DNA of 64,000 nucleotides from Ianthella basta (taxonomy: Eukaryota; Porifera; Demospongiae; Verongiida; Ianthellidae): the NCBI GenBank assembly GCA_964019415.1, contig OZ025875.1, forward strand, positions 770,001 to 834,000, in the 5' to 3' direction. The notes beneath the pieces were generated by a model. That model had not been told where the DNA came from. It worked only from the letters and a program-made list of their open reading frames with translations, and ran no database searches. Position numbers and translations under genes: made by a program. This document shows, in pieces, positions 1 through 12,320 of this stretch (positions are counted from its first letter, which is position 1; each line of letters starts with the position of its first letter).

Positions 1-39
1 AACTACATGAAAGCAATTACAATTACAATTACATTAAAG

Positions 40-240
40 TTACATAAACTGGAAGTTCATATTCATAAATTGCTGTGCTTCAAGTTCTTTTGAAAGCATG
101 TAACTGCATCTTAGTGGATTCAAAGTCTTGCCTGCCCAACTGAATGTGCTCTCAACTAGTGCAGACATAGCTGGTACGGAGAATACTTGACGAGCTAGGT
201 TTGAACAGTAGGCTAATCTTTAGATTTTCTTCCAGCAGTC
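40..240 (-). pseudogene. hAT transposase C-terminal fragment
   Basis: Read on the minus strand, the stretch translates to a typical hAT-family C-terminal dimerisation region: LARQVFSVPAMSALVESTFS followed by WAGKTLNPLRCSYMLS, ending at a TAA at 40-42. Upstream in the same frame a DCWKK motif is followed by a stop, so this is a decayed remnant. The surrounding AT-rich 'attacaatta' sequence may belong to the same dead element. Family assignment rests on this motif only. Confidence 0.7.
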
Positions 241-502
241 TAGTGTTTTGGTAGCCAAGGAGGAATGCAACTGCGTGTAATTTGCATGCAGGGATTTAGT
301 GCCATTGGCCCCATGTTTCCAGGGGATGCCTAAATCCCTGGGGGATGCCATATTCTCCAGTTAGATTCACTTGGTGTTCTAAGCTTGTACGGAGAATACT
401 TACGAGCTAGGTTTGAACAATAGGGTCATCTTCAGATTTCTCTTCCAACAGTCTAGCGTTTTGGTAGCCAAGGAGGTGGAATGTAATTGTGTGTAATTGC
501 AT
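172..502. repeat. Imperfect direct repeat within the hAT remnant, with a small insert
   Basis: Positions 172-285 and 388-502 are near copies (both carry 'gtacggagaatactt' and 'gttttggtagccaaggagg'). Between them lies about 100 bp carrying the inverted pair 'cagggatttag' (291) and 'ctaaatccctg' (330). The same words end a 59-bp array at 57.9-58.35 kb, so the insert is a member of that repeat family. Confidence 0.6.
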
Positions 503-858
503 GTGTAATTAGATTAGATTAGATTTTATTTGATTTAATTATAAGAATGGGACCACTTAGCCAATGCGAGCTAATTTACAGGGTTACCATAAGAAAAGAA
601 AAGTTAACATTAAACATGTAGTAGCTACTCATATACAAAAAACAGACAAATTAGTCAAAACTCATAGGATAAGATGTGTGTGTGAATTTTAGTAACAAAA
701 TTAAGTAAATGACAATTTAGAAGTCTGAATGATATGCCAGAATTAGGTATTAATTACATGAATGTAATAAACTACCATTACAATTACTTCAGCAAAATAT
801 CTCAATTCCAATTAAATTGGAATTACCAAAAAAATTTTAATTAATTACAGTGAATTAC
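503..858. other. AT-rich transposon-derived spacer, no gene seen
   Basis: Low-complexity sequence rich in 'aattac' words, probably transposon end sequence. No conserved protein signal on either strand. It was the landing site of the LINE at 875-4229. Confidence 0.4.
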
Positions 859-874
859 AATTACTCATTAAGAT
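859..874. repeat. Left 16-bp target-site duplication of the LINE
   Basis: The word aattactcattaagat here is repeated exactly at 4230-4245. The bases either side differ, as expected of a target-site duplication. Confidence 0.8.
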
Positions 875-3800
875 AAAAATGGTAGAACATTATTAATAAA
901 GCAAAGTAGGCACACATGCGCACTGCCTACAGATTACATATTTACAGTATAATGCAAGGTATAAAGATCATGACATGGTCATTGTGTTTTGCAAGCAATA
1001 ATATTAGACTGCAATTAGTCCATCATGTAGTTAGATCTGCCCCTCGTTGACCATAAGGTCAATGGGGTTGTCGATCAGGTTGAGTGCTTTCACGGGTCTG
1101 TGGAAAGACGATCTTGCTCCTCTCAAGCACATGATTGCCGAATCAATGAGCGAGAAGGCGACTTTGCTGCGGATCATCTTCATTGTGGAGCTGTACGAGG
1201 AAGAGTGTTTCTCTGAGATCATGGAAGCCAGCCTCTTGAACACGATGGATGCTGAGGGACCCCAGCCACCAGTCGTGGAGAGAACAATAGGGGTAAATGA
1301 AGCATGCTCAACTTCTATCACTCTTCTTTCATATGCCCTTCTTTTCTCCTTTTCATGTCGTCTGTAACTTGCTGCTATTGTTCCTGAGCAATTAGAAGAC
1401 GCGTATGGGTTAAACACCCTTACATCAAAGAATGCGATCTCCCTATTGCTTCCCCAGAAACCTTGTGCTTTGACATCAAGTCTGGCATTGTCCTCTGTGT
1501 TGGCTGTTCTCTCATTGAAAGTTTCGCCGGCCAGTGCTTGGAGGTGTGGCTCAACTTCTACATTATGGCATGTCTCCGTTAAGAGCTGGGTAGTGATGTC
1601 TCTGATTCTGTCATGTCTGATGGATGGAAATGCTCCCTTTGAGCAGCTGAAGGCGTGTTCTGTTGTAAAGGGTGCACCACATGAGCAGTGAGCTGGGAGT
1701 CTGAGAGGCTTCCATCCGTAGCGCAGGCAGAGGGCATCTCTGAAGGCTTGTTTGTGTAGTGTGAACCCGTGCTCTTTGATTGGGAGAGAGGTCAACCACG
1801 CTGAGGCTCCCTTCTCTGAGGCCAGCTCCATTGCTCTCTGGAGATTGGAGGGCAGTGACTGCTTCAGCCTCAATGCTTCATCTTGCTGTTCAAGCCTTCG
1901 CTTTCTACTCACCTCGCTCCTCAACTGCTTCTGTGTCATTCCAACTTCATCCTCATGCTGTTGGTTACAGATCAGATTCACCAGGGGTGCTGTGATAGTG
2001 GAGGATGCTTCAAACTCCTTCGTGGTGTTTGATGTTGGAATGGGGATGCCCAGTCCACCGTCTCTCACTGGTAAAGCAATCAGTTTCCTCTCATCCTCAC
2101 TTAGTGCATGTCTGCCAGTTATTTCTGGCAGCAGTTCGTATCTGATAACATCTTCTAGGGGTTGGAACAACTCATCTATGTCAGGCACCAGTCTCATCAG
2201 ATATGTCCACCTTGCCATGACACCATGGGTCAATGCTGCGTATGCTGCTTGAGGTTGGGTTTTGGCTATAGTGGACAGACACTTGACTTCGTTCAGCCAT
2301 TTCTGTACTTTGTTCCTGACAAACGTTTCTGCAAAGTTTCGGGTTCCAAGGGGTGCTCCTAGATGCTTCTGTCCTTCCACTGAGATGTTAACTCCTGTTC
2401 CTCTGAAACTGTCTTCTGCCCATTGCAAAGCACTTTGCTTTACAATAAGCCAGCACTTGTTGGCATTTGGTATGTAGCCAAACTGAGGGCCATGATCTTG
2501 GATGTCATCCCACCATGCCCGGAGGTCATCTACCTTCCCCCCCGCTGTCGCGTCATCCGCAAACCATACATGGTTGACCTCTTTTGGAAGCCTGCAAATC
2601 AATGGAAGGGTGCCTATAGCGTACATTGACATTGCTAATGGGTCCCCTTGCGTGGTCCCCTCCTGAGAAAGGATAGTTTCCCCATCAATGAACAATGCAG
2701 GATCATCCCGATAAGTGTTGGTCAATATTGGAGCAATTGCTGGGCACAGAATGTGTGCATTCCTCAAAGCTGCTTCCCGATTTAGTGAGTTAAAGGCATT
2801 GGAGGCGTCTATCAGTAGCACTGCTTCTGTGTTGGCATCTTCATTGATGGCTTTCATTGCATGAACACCTGCCTCGCACCCACTAATATGACCAACACAT
2901 AGCTGTAATGCTCCCACTGACCTGCATATGTCTTCAGATGTTATCGCAAGAACTGCTTTACCAATAATTCTCCTCAGCACCTCCCCAATTCCAATCGGTC
3001 TCACTCCTGGGGACTTATCCAACGCAATCAGGCGACAAGCTACAAGACTGGTGATTCCTTCAGGATCTACATAGCTGGAACACAATCTTTTTGTAACCCT
3101 GGCTACTGCTGTACAGAGCTCACCTGATGCTTTGGCAAATGATGAACAAGCTCTTCTCCACCCAGCCGAGTCCATTCCAGATGGACCTGCCGACCCTGTC
3201 ATCTTCTGGCTAATGGATCTTACCATTTTGCCATCAATTGCATCAAACATAACTGGGTGGGGAGTGGGAAGAGGCTCGTCCTGGCTAATGGCATCTGCTG
3301 AAGCTGCTTGCCTGGGGGGATGTTTCTGGAGCAGGTGTTCCTTCACAGATCTCCCATCTGGCTGCATGCTGCTCAAAGGTAGGGAGCCAGAGTTCTCCTC
3401 CTCTGTGATCAGTTTCACTGCCGCCTTCACATTGCCTACGTGTAGACACTTTGCGAATGACCTTGCAAGCTCCCCCTCGCCTTTTGGTTTCTGGAGCCTC
3501 CCTAAGCGCAATTGGATGGTTTTCCCTTCTTGCAGCAAACTCTCAATGTCTCCCTTGGACCATAGGGCAAACCTCTTTTTCAGGCATTCAGAGTGGTCTG
3601 TACTTCTAGATTTCGGATGTGGCTTCTGCAGTAGCAGAGCTGGCATTGTCATTACAGCCTTCATAGCAATGTTCTGCAAGGGGGTTCCTTCTGCATACGC
3701 AGTGAGGAGGCGGGCTAGTTCTTCAACGAACTGGGTGCCAGCTTTCCCCGATGGAACCTTAAAGAGGTTGCGTCTCCAGTGAACAATCTCGTTGTATGCC

Positions 3801-4229
3801 TGATTGATGCGCTGAGTAATAGTTTCCCCATCTACATTCCCCCATTGGTAGTTGGGCGGGCCGATTTTCTCAAAGGTTGGCAGATCTTGAGGGTAAGATC
3901 GTGGGTCGTGCTCAGGAGGCACTTCTGGGTCTGGTTCACTCAGTTCACTCGGTCTGTGATCACTTGTGCTGTTTCTTTCTGGCACTGAGTGGTTACCCTC
4001 ATCCTGCGTTTGATCGTCTACTGGTGTCTGATCTGTCTGGTCAGCGTTTTCACAGCGACCTCGTCTGAGAGGAAGACAATCGTCACATTTCCTTCCTGAT
4101 CGAGCGCATATACAATTAATACATCTGCCGCTGCTGCTGTTGCACCGACAGCAGTTCGGCATTCTCGTCAAATGTCAATCTCTGTCTCAGTCTCTCAATC
4201 TCCAATCGCCATTTTGGCCGCCATTATCG
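875..4229 (-). mobile_element. Full-length-looking non-LTR retrotransposon with restriction-like endonuclease
   Basis: The 3355-bp element is bounded by an exact 16-bp direct repeat. It carries one 3.1-kb ORF, a 58-bp 5' leader (4172-4229) and a roughly 155-bp 3' tail (875-1030) with no long poly(A). A single ORF with reverse transcriptase in the middle and a CCHC-plus-PD-(D/E)XK end is the plan of R2/NeSL/Hero-type LINEs. The uninterrupted frame and perfect target duplication argue for recent insertion. Clade placement needs phylogeny. Confidence 0.75.
1031..4171 (-). CDS. LINE ORF: Cys-rich N-terminus, reverse transcriptase, CCHC, PD-(D/E)XK endonuclease
   Basis: Replication protein of the LINE, 1046 residues, uninterrupted from the ATG at 4171. 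Residues ~7-40 form a cysteine-rich CXC/tesmin-like cluster (CCRC...CINCIC...CDDC) that may bind DNA. The reverse transcriptase occupies roughly residues 360-600, with [14 protein letters not shown], the TTQGDPLAM loop and the catalytic WFADDAT box. Near residue 830 is a C-x-C-x7-H-x3-C knuckle followed by RHDRIRD. Around 895-960 [10 protein letters not shown] and FFDVRVFNP fit a restriction-like nuclease core. This order matches RLE-class LINEs, which nick the target and prime reverse transcription. The intact frame suggests recent or current activity. No apurinic-type endonuclease domain is visible. Confidence 0.8.
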   Translation of the reverse strand: MTRMPNCCRCNSSSGRCINCICARSGRKCDDCLPLRRGRCENADQTDQTPVDDQTQDEGNHSVPERNSTSDHRPSELSEPDPEVPPEHDPRSYPQDLPTFEKIGPPNYQWGNVDGETITQRINQAYNEIVHWRRNLFKVPSGKAGTQFVEELARLLTAYAEGTPLQNIAMKAVMTMPALLLQKPHPKSRSTDHSECLKKRFALWSKGDIESLLQEGKTIQLRLGRLQKPKGEGELARSFAKCLHVGNVKAAVKLITEEENSGSLPLSSMQPDGRSVKEHLLQKHPPRQAASADAISQDEPLPTPHPVMFDAIDGKMVRSISQKMTGSAGPSGMDSAGWRRACSSFAKASGELCTAVARVTKRLCSSYVDPEGITSLVACRLIALDKSPGVRPIGIGEVLRRIIGKAVLAITSEDICRSVGALQLCVGHISGCEAGVHAMKAINEDANTEAVLLIDASNAFNSLNREAALRNAHILCPAIAPILTNTYRDDPALFIDGETILSQEGTTQGDPLAMSMYAIGTLPLICRLPKEVNHVWFADDATAGGKVDDLRAWWDDIQDHGPQFGYIPNANKCWLIVKQSALQWAEDSFRGTGVNISVEGQKHLGAPLGTRNFAETFVRNKVQKWLNEVKCLSTIAKTQPQAAYAALTHGVMARWTYLMRLVPDIDELFQPLEDVIRYELLPEITGRHALSEDERKLIALPVRDGGLGIPIPTSNTTKEFEASSTITAPLVNLICNQQHEDEVGMTQKQLRSEVSRKRRLEQQDEALRLKQSLPSNLQRAMELASEKGASAWLTSLPIKEHGFTLHKQAFRDALCLRYGWKPLRLPAHCSCGAPFTTEHAFSCSKGAFPSIRHDRIRDITTQLLTETCHNVEVEPHLQALAGETFNERTANTEDNARLDVKAQGFWGSNREIAFFDVRVFNPYASSNCSGTIAASYRRHEKEKRRAYERRVIEVEHASFTPIVLSTTGGWGPSASIVFKRLASMISEKHSSSYSSTMKMIRSKVAFSLIDSAIMCLRGARSSFHRPVKALNLIDNPIDLMVNEGQI

Positions 4230-4245
4230 AATTACTCATTAAGAT
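4230..4245. repeat. Right 16-bp target-site duplication of the LINE
   Basis: Exact copy of 859-874, directly after the inferred 5' end of the LINE. Confidence 0.8.
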
Positions 4246-4445
4246 TACCACACAACACTGGGGGAGGTGGAGGGGCAGGCATGTGAGGGAGGAGCTGAGC
4301 TGGTGCTTACGCAGGTTATACGTACGTATGGGTGCTGTATGCATGTTACTGCATGCTGTGAGTCGTCCACTGAAGTGTGTGTGCTTGCTCAGTGACCTGT
4401 ATTGTGGAATTCCTTGCTCTGCTCAGGCTCTTCATTTCCAAGCAG

Positions 4446-5023
4446 TGTTTGCTGGTGCACAGTTGGCGGGATGGTATGACGCGGCCAAAGTGAGGGTGGA
4501 CCACGTTGGATTTGGGGTGGTCTTGGGAGAAGACAAGTAAGTGCATGTGTGTGTGCGTACGTATACATTTGTATTGTATGTGTGTGTGTGCGTACATATA
4601 AATTTGTATTATATGTGTGTATATGTGTCACAGTGTGTACATATACATTTGTATTGTGTGTGTGTGTGTATGTGTGTACATATACATTTGTATTGTGTGT
4701 GCGTGTGTATGTGTGTACATATACATTTGTATTGTATGTGTGTGTGTGTGTTGTAACCCTAAGTGTAGTGTACATCTCAGCATGTAGCGTACCCTCCAAC
4801 ATTATCTGTGCTTGTGTGCTTGAAGGAAGCGTCTCAAGACCCGTTCTGGTGAAACTGTCCGTCTAGTGGATCTCCTTGGTGAGGGCCTGGAGCGATCAAT
4901 GAAGAGGCTCATTGAGAAGAACAGGCACACAGTGAGGGCATCATTAGTGGTGTGGTTTGTGTGTGTGGGTGCGTGTGTGTGGGTGCGTGTGTGACTGTGT
5001 GTGTGTGCGTGTGTGCGTGTGCG

Positions 5024-5059
<36 letters not shown>

Positions 5060-6102
5060 GTCATTGCAGCCATTTTCCTCTGTTGTGGGTTTTTGCAGGT
5101 GCTGTCCCCGGAGGAGCTGAAGGCTGCCCAGGAGTCAGTGGCCTATGGTTGTATCAAGTATGCTGACCTCTCACACGATAGGATCAACGACTACATCTTC
5201 TCCTTTGACAAGGTCAGTGGGAGCCTCTTCAATGTTGGGTCTTCATGCCTCCATTGTGGCTTAATGGGAGGTGTGGCTGTGTGTGTGTGTGGGGGGGGGG
5301 GGGGGGGGGAGTGTATTCATTGTATCCCAGAAGAAGAAGGTGCAGAACCTCAGGTCACTGCAGTGGTATGTGTGTAGATTTGAACTGATTCTCACTTAGT
5401 GGAAGGAATCGATATTTCAGCCATGTAGGTATTTGTGGAATAGGACGTACCCTATAGTCAGTAAAGGGTCTTTATGCCATTGTCTATCACGATATCCAGT
5501 CTGCACCTGCTGTAGTTATCCCCGCCTCCCCCTCCCCCTTCCTCCTGCATGACAGATGTTGGATGACAAGGGCAACACAGCAGTGTATCTATTGTATGCC
5601 TACACGAGGATAAGGTGAGCAAGGGGTGTTTGACACCACCAGAAAGCAGGTATTGAAGATGAGCATGCTATTCAGTCTCTTCCAATCTCTTTATACCTGT
5701 ACCATGCTGCCTTGTAATCTGGTCCAATTTGCTGCTTGCTCCAGGTCCATAGCTCGCACTGCACAGCTGACTCCTGACCAGATCAAGATGGCCGCTCACT
5801 CCACCCCCATTGTACTGGACCACGAGAAGGAGCTGAAACTTGCCAAAGCTGTGATTCGCTTCCCAGAGGTCATCTGCCGTATCATCGATGACCTGTGCCC
5901 CCACATCCTCTGTGACTATTTGTACGACCTCTGCACAACGTTCAGTGAGTTCTATGACAACTGCTACTGCATTGAGAAGCGTCCAGGCACAGATGAGATC
6001 GTCAGCATCAACATGAGCAGGATCCTCCTCTGTGAGGCAACAGCTGCTGTCCTAGGACAGGCCTTCCACATTTTGGGGCTCCAGCCGGTGGATAGGATGT
6101 GA
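4446..6102 (+). CDS. RARS1: Arginine--tRNA ligase, C-terminal exons (5' part outside window)
   Basis: Cytosolic arginyl-tRNA synthetase, which charges tRNA-Arg. Five exons join in phase: 4446-4536, 4826-4931, 5099-5212, 5556-5614 and 5745-6102 (TGA 6100-6102), all GT-AG. Diagnostic strings are [77 protein letters not shown] and the C-terminal [20 protein letters not shown]...LGLQPVDRM. They cover the end of the catalytic domain, including the KTRSGE (KMSKS-like) region, and the anticodon-binding DALR domain. Exons for the N-terminus and the HIGH motif are not found between 1 and 4445, which is transposon-filled. The gene therefore starts upstream of the window, or this is a partial copy. Introns carry GT microsatellites and a G-run at 5290-5309. 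Confidence 0.9.
4545..4752. repeat. GT-rich tandem repeat with ~43-bp higher-order unit in a RARS1 intron
   Basis: GT runs alternate with 'tacatatacatttgtatt', giving about five imperfect copies of a roughly 43-bp unit. This explains the Cys/Val-rich shadow reading frames here. Confidence 0.7.
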
Positions 6103-6791
6103 ACAGGTGTCCTCAAACAGGACGTAGGGACTACTTCAATCAAGAAATTTAGTGACTATTAATTGTATTGATTTGGTGTTTGAATTCATAATCACCAACA
6201 ACTATTGGATTGCTCTGTTGGCTGGTAATACGTACGTATATGATTGTATGATAAGCACATCATAATTATTATAATCTGATGTATATGTACACGTATACCC
6301 TTGGAGCTAGGGGATAGCTGCACGGGATTGTGCATCAGAAGTATGCAATGATGCTTATGTAAACATACTAATGTACCACAATTGTGCTAGCTGGGTGTCA
6401 CCTTCATTGCTATGGTGGCCTCCAATCATCATGTGACTGCATGTGTCACTCAACGTCATTGCTGTGTCACCCCATGTCATCACCATGCAACAGTACAAGT
6501 TCAAACACGTACGTACACATGTATGATCTCATTTAGCTCTACGTATACTAGTGGTCTCGTTGCATGGATAAATGTGCAGTATAAAACACACTGAGGAGAT
6601 TGATGAATGTGCATGGTCAACATGTGGGTAGATGATTGCAGTATTGGAGCCCGCATGGATAACCTACGTACTACAAGTTCAACTTCCAAATCAAAAGTGT
6701 GATGGAAGTGGGTACCTTGTAGAAAAGGTACTTGTTCACTACATGTACTAAACAGAAATGCATTCACACAACTATAAGGTGCACTGTTAGC
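6103..6791. other. Intergenic spacer, nothing recognised
   Basis: Between the RARS1 stop and the convergent stop of ROCO gene A. No conserved frame, RNA or clear repeat seen. It contains the 3' UTRs of both genes. Confidence 0.4.
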
Positions 6792-7212
6792 TTATATAAA
6801 CCACTCTGTTCTGAGCTGTCCTGCCAAATCCTGCTCTCCACACTCCCTCAATGCTGTCATTATAGACCGCCAAGTCCTCTGGAGGCTGCCAGTACCATGT
6901 TCACTGTTTAGCCATCTGTTGAGGACATCACGACATGCCTGCTCACAATGACGGTGATCCACCTTCACAGCATCAATCACACGCTGTTTCACACCAAGGT
7001 GAAGTGCCAGTTGGTCCCAGTTACTGCCAATTTGGCAGCAAATGAGTTCATCAAGGTGACGTGAAGTTGGTTTGGAGTCAAGACGCATGGCAGCACCTGA
7101 AGTAGAGATGGGCGATACATTGAAAGTACTGAGGGACACACACACACACACACTGCACACACACGCACACACACTACACACACACGCACACACACACACA
7201 CACTACACACAT

Positions 7213-7285
<73 letters not shown>

Positions 7286-10200
7286 CACACACACACACAC
7301 GCACACACACTACACACACGCACACACACACACACACGCACACACACACTTACCTGTCACCAGCATCCTCTTCATAGCTATACCCAGTGCTTTCATCTTT
7401 GGGTTGCCTTGCACTGCAATGAGTACATCGCAGACAGTCTTCAAAGCCTTGTCTGTACATTTATCCTTCAAAACCAAATGCAGCATTTTGTTTTGCTGCG
7501 TTGGATTCTCAATCCTTTTGATTTCATTCAGGTTACCTCTATTAATAATATTTTTTTGTAGAAGATCAAAGATAACCATATCTGCATCCATCTCATTAAT
7601 GAACTGCTCCCAAAAATGGTCGAGAACCTGTTGAGCTGCATGGAAAGGGAAGACTCGTGGTACATAAACCAGTCAACATCTCATTGTAGAACCATCCTCC
7701 ACCCACTTTGGACAGAGTCATAAATGCAACTTGCTTCAGTACTGGTCATTACATGGCCTAGGGCTAACATCACTCCAGATACAAGTACATTTATAGCCCC
7801 CCTATTGCTAATGAGTGAATATATGATTGTCAGTTGGTTAGCAGCAGCTAAGTATGGTTCATGGAAGGAGAAAGACCATAATATTCTCAATTACGCATCT
7901 ACTCTGCTTTCATTTCCACAGCAGTCCAATGCCATGCATACAACTTGGTGTTGAGTGGACAGTACATACCTTGCTGCTCTGGCTGATCGGGCATAGCAGC
8001 TGAAAGGAGAAGAGTTAAGGAACATTAATGCAGACAATCTAGCAATCTCTGAACCACATGACAAAAATACAACTTAAATAGCAATACCATACCTACGTAT
8101 GTAAACTACTGTACAAGAACCTGTTACGTACTTGGACCACTCACTCTTCAGTTCTTTCAGGCACTGCACCACATGGAGTGTTGGCTGCCATCCTCCAAAC
8201 AGCTCCTGCAGACTCACTGTGCTATAGTTAACAGAGCCATTGTCACTTGTGATTGGTTGGGAATGGACAAGTGGATCTTTAGCTGCAACTGAGCGAATAA
8301 TGCTGGCTACTGGATATCGGGTTAGGATTGGGGTTAATGTTTCATCCAAGCCAACATACGTACAAGGATGGATGATGTATGGTGTGCACATGGACTTGAG
8401 TGCTGGTGACCAATTGGCAATGGTCTTGAAAATGCACTGGGTAACAGTTGACACGTATCGATACAATTCATCTGGTCTCTCCATGCTGCGCCCAAGAACT
8501 TGAACAATGCTGCTATCACTAATCTGGACTGCTACATCCACACCTGTGGTGGATCTCCAGGAAATGCCGTTCCTCCAAACACTGCAGCAGTGCTTCCTCA
8601 CACTGGGTGGCAAGTCCTTTTCAATGAAGATGTGAGTGGCTGCAATACCAAGTATGATCCCTTGGAGGAGATGGGCAAGGATGATTTGCTTATCATCAGT
8701 CTTCAGTTGCCAGCATGCCCAATGGAGACACTGTGGGTCTGGTGTAAAGACCTCAGGAGCTTTGGCTGATACCAGGGCTGGGAAATACAGCCATCCTCCA
8801 ACTTCATCCTTCTCGGTTAGTGAAATCATTTCTTCTTTCAGAGGCAATGGATCAACTCTGATGCAGAACTCAAGAGTGATCAGGACCTCTGGGATCATCT
8901 TTGGATCCAGCTTTGGAAACAACTCAGACAGGTGAGTGCAGTGGAGGAGGCCAAACTGGTTGACCCTGTCTTGATCTGGGGAGAATAGTGTGCCATAGAC
9001 ATCATGCAGAATGGTTGGAAGATCTAAAATCAGCCAGCTTTGGGAGAGATCTTGCTTGTTGCGGAGGAAGAGGATGCACCCAGCTGCAGAGAGGTCCTGA
9101 CAAACTTCCTCAGGTGGAGGTAAGTTAGTGGGAAGGTTCTGTGCATTGTCCTGCAGCCACACTCTAAATGTAGTCAGTTGTATACATTGCTTATTCAAGC
9201 ATGCTTTCTGTAGTTGTGACATGACCCAGTCAACATTGTATGATAAAACAGGTAAGTATGGCAAAGTTGACTGGGTCTGTTGAAGGCAACTGCGTAGTCC
9301 TTCCATGCCTGCACTTTCAGGTTCACGACAATCAAGAAGAAAGAACTCTTGCACTTTAAGGGAAGGATACTCATCCTGGACAAGTTTAGTGCACCCTTGC
9401 AGCTTCTGATGTGCCATCTTCCTTGATTTGATCTGATCCAGGAAGCTGCCAATCACAATTACATGTACTTCAGGATTGGATGAAATACAAGCCAGGGCTA
9501 CAGGTTGTAGCCAACGAATGAGCTGTTGTCTGATGACATCTTCTTTTTCAGTCACTTTGACTAACAGGAGTAGGGTCACAGACACTCCTGGTTTGCTTAG
9601 CATGGCCTCCAGGAAGGGTTGATGAGGGACATGGTAGTCAGACCGACCTGCAAAGTCATAGAACAATACTTTCCCATACTTTGCACTCAAGAAAGGGACT
9701 GCCTTAATGCCGGCTGTTTGCTTTGTAACACTATTAACTCGTCCAAACTTGTAAACAAGGCTTTGGAAAAGTGTTCTACTCTCACTTTGCAGAGCTGCTA
9801 TGAGTGTACTCTTGCCATACTTGCTACTACCCATCATTACAATGACACGCTTGGATGAGGAATACAATGAATGTTGCACAGCAGCCCTAAACCTGTGAAA
9901 ACAGACGTGTGATGGTGTTCTAAAATATGTATTCTCTGCTAGCATATTTGCTCCACCTTCCACAAGGTGGGTACCACATGTGATGTGGTCATACCAGGCA
10001 GCATAGTGCAGTGCAGTCATTCCAGTGCCAGACAATGTTCTCGTTTTCATTATTATTCCCAACAGTGGCATTGCAGCAAATATATTTGCTAAAGGTGTTG
10101 ACCTCAGCACCACTCCTATCATGGCAGCAACTGTGATTGTCACTGTGACTATAAGTGCTACTGTTCTAGGAACTGCCCCTGCCACTGCCCTTGCCTCTGC

Positions 10201-11211
10201 CACTGCAATTGGCACCGCCACTGCCACTACCATTGGCACTACCACTGCCACTGCTGCTGCCACCATCCCTGTCCCTGCACCTATATCTAGCACTGCCCAT
10301 GCCACTGTCACTGCACCCATCACTGCCGCTGCCCCTATCATTGTCACACTCACTGCCACCATCCCTGCATCTGACTCTGCCATAATTTCTGCTGCCGCTA
10401 CCATTGCCACTGCCAATTCCCCTATCCCTGCCAATGCCCCTACCACTGTCCCTGCCAGTGCCACTGCCTCTGTCACTTTTCCTGTCCTTACCCCTGCTGT
10501 CCCTGCTATTGCCTCTACCACTGCATTTGCCTCTGCCCCTGTCAATGCCACTGCCCCTATCATTGCCAATGTCACTGTGACTCCCACTAGCTTCATAAGT
10601 GCTGCTGCCTGTGCCTCTTCCTCTGTCCTTGTCCAAACCCATATCGCTATCCCTGGCACTACTACAGTCACCGAGGCCATGATTCCTGCCACTTTCCATA
10701 CCAGTATAACTGCTAGTACAAATGCTACATATCCCATAACCTTTGTCCATGACTTCATCCTTAGCATCTTGAATGGTTCGTTAAAGAAAGCAACTGCTAA
10801 TGTAAGTAACCAGCAGCATGCAATTTGCACCAAACCATTGGGCACCATCAGCAAAAAGAGTGTTGAAACTGCCCACACCACCAATGCTGGCCACGCTCTA
10901 ACTGTCTTGATAATGAATCCAAGCCAGCCAACAAAGCACACTTCACTCCTCAGGTCCACCTTACACCCTGCAAGGATGAGCTCCTTGACGACATCATCAT
11001 GACCTCCAATACTTGCCATCATCAGTGGAGTGTGACCTCTGTGAAAGTGGTCCACATCACAGCCTGCTCTGATAACCGACTTCACCATGCTCAAGTCACC
11101 TCCATCACACGCATACCATAGGACACGGTTTCGTTCGTCTGAGGACAGCTCCTCAACATCACTCACCAGCTGACGAACCACAGCATAACTTTCAGCCTGT
11201 AAAATTGACAT
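6792..11211 (-). CDS. ROCO-CARD-Death gene A (ankyrin / membrane / Roc-COR / CARD / DD)
   Basis: First of three tandem paralogues. Joined exons: 11196 or 11211 to 8145, 7999-7970, 7635-7354 (CARD) and 7096-6792 (Death, stop at 6792-6794), all phase-consistent. The large exon begins with ankyrin sequence ([20 protein letters not shown]), then hydrophobic segments (VWAVSTLFLLMV, LLTLAVAFF), an Ala/Val-rich stretch and one more ankyrin unit ([13 protein letters not shown]). The Roc GTPase has P-loop MGSSKYGKST, switch DFAGRSDYH and GSFLDQIKS, and is followed by COR ([15 protein letters not shown]). The CARD exon encodes DLLQKNIINRG...[15 protein letters not shown]. The Death domain encodes LDELICCQIGSNWDQLALHL. 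Relative to copies B and C the first ~165 residues (five ankyrin repeats) are absent, and homology starts exactly at a possible splice acceptor at 11197. The layout resembles DAPK1 without kinase. Signalling role is inferred. Confidence 0.8.
7134..7350. repeat. (CA)n microsatellite in the CARD-Death intron of gene A
   Basis: About 215 bp of CA repeats. On the coding strand this is (TG)n that begins directly at the CARD exon donor (GTAAGTGTGTG). Confidence 0.9.
10140..10700. repeat. Degenerate GCCACT-type hexanucleotide repeat inside gene A coding exon
   Basis: Diverged copies of a 6-bp unit read on the minus strand as alternating Ala/Val/Gly/Met. The repeat lies in frame inside the large exon and leaves every frame nearly stop-free, which produces long spurious ORFs. 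Confidence 0.8.
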
Positions 11212-12320
11212 CCCGCAATCGTTGCCTTCAATTTCAATTCACCAGTGTATAGCTACAAAAACAGAGAAAGCGGAGGCAGATAAGAAGCTGACAGAGTTGG
11301 CCATCACACAATTGGCAAACAGCTGAAAATAATATAAGGTCTCACATGAACAGAGGATACTATGTGCATGCATAACTGGTCCAGGTTACTACTCAAGTCC
11401 ACCCAGTACATGAAGTAAATGCAGTGCACACAGAGCACACACTCAAGCTCCATACGTACATGCAGCAGTGGAATGAAATACACATAAACCAGTGGCGGGG
11501 GGGGGGATAAGATTGGCCTCTAAGCACTCCATCTACCTACCCCCCTCTCCCAAATTGTTTGCCAATTGCAGCAAACGATGTCAGGAGTTGGCCATCTGCA
11601 AAAGCAGGTCACATGTGCCATAGGAAAGCAAACTAGTTGATTAGGTATATACTGAATAGCTTGGCAGGTGCTAACCATTGTCTCAATGCAAACGTCTTCA
11701 CTATATACGAGCAAGCTCTGTGTTGCGTCGCTCTGTGTTGCGTCACCAAGTGGACAACGCAGACCATCCATCACCATTTGGGTGATTGCAGCTAGGTGAC
11801 ACTGCCTGGGTATAGTGCTGATCTTGTTTGCACTGACGTTGGCCACTGTCATACACTTGCAAGCACATGTTATAGCTAGCTACAGTACATCTACACCATG
11901 CTAAAAGAATTGCTTGGTCATGTCTTTCCTTAGCCAATACAGCAGTGCTGAAGCCAAGCAAGCTTTCTGCCCAATAGCTTACTTCGCCACAGAGAAAGGG
12001 CTTTCAGCAGCCCAGAACGCTGACAGCTAAAGTACTCAAATAGCAAAACAAAAATACCCATGCACTGATAGCCAGAGCAGTTCCCTCGCAACAGACAATA
12101 ACAGTAAACTTCTGCCCAAGTGCACATCGCGCCTGGGAGACGCAAACTGAGAAGAGCGGAGTATCTAACAGACAGCTGGCTGTGAGGCACATGCACATTG
12201 CCAGAGCGGCTATGTTTGCGGTTACGTCATTGCGTCGTCCAATGAAATGCTCGTTTTTAATGCCCCACACAAGCAAACGAACAAACGAATGGACGCACAG
12301 ACTGGAAAACATTAAATATA
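11212..12320. other. Spacer upstream of gene A, nothing firm
   Basis: Contains a G-run near 11499 and no conserved protein on either strand. The missing ankyrin exons of gene A were looked for here and not found. Confidence 0.4.

Noticed and set aside
3132-3782. 216-residue plus-strand frame
   Set aside because: Shadow of the LINE ORF on the other strand; no conserved domain.
7072-7561. His/Thr and Cys/Val repeat proteins over CA/GT tracts here and at 17.6, 28.1, 44.4, 53.0, 55.0 and 57.6 kb
   Set aside because: Microsatellite translations; the real exons (CARD and others) lie beside them.
10025-11002. 325-residue Thr/Ala-rich open frame on the plus strand (and similar frames at 21.4-22.2 and 34.6-35.3 kb)
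   Set aside because: Antisense shadow of the coding hexanucleotide repeat, which has no stops in most frames. The minus strand carries the conserved ankyrin/ROCO protein.
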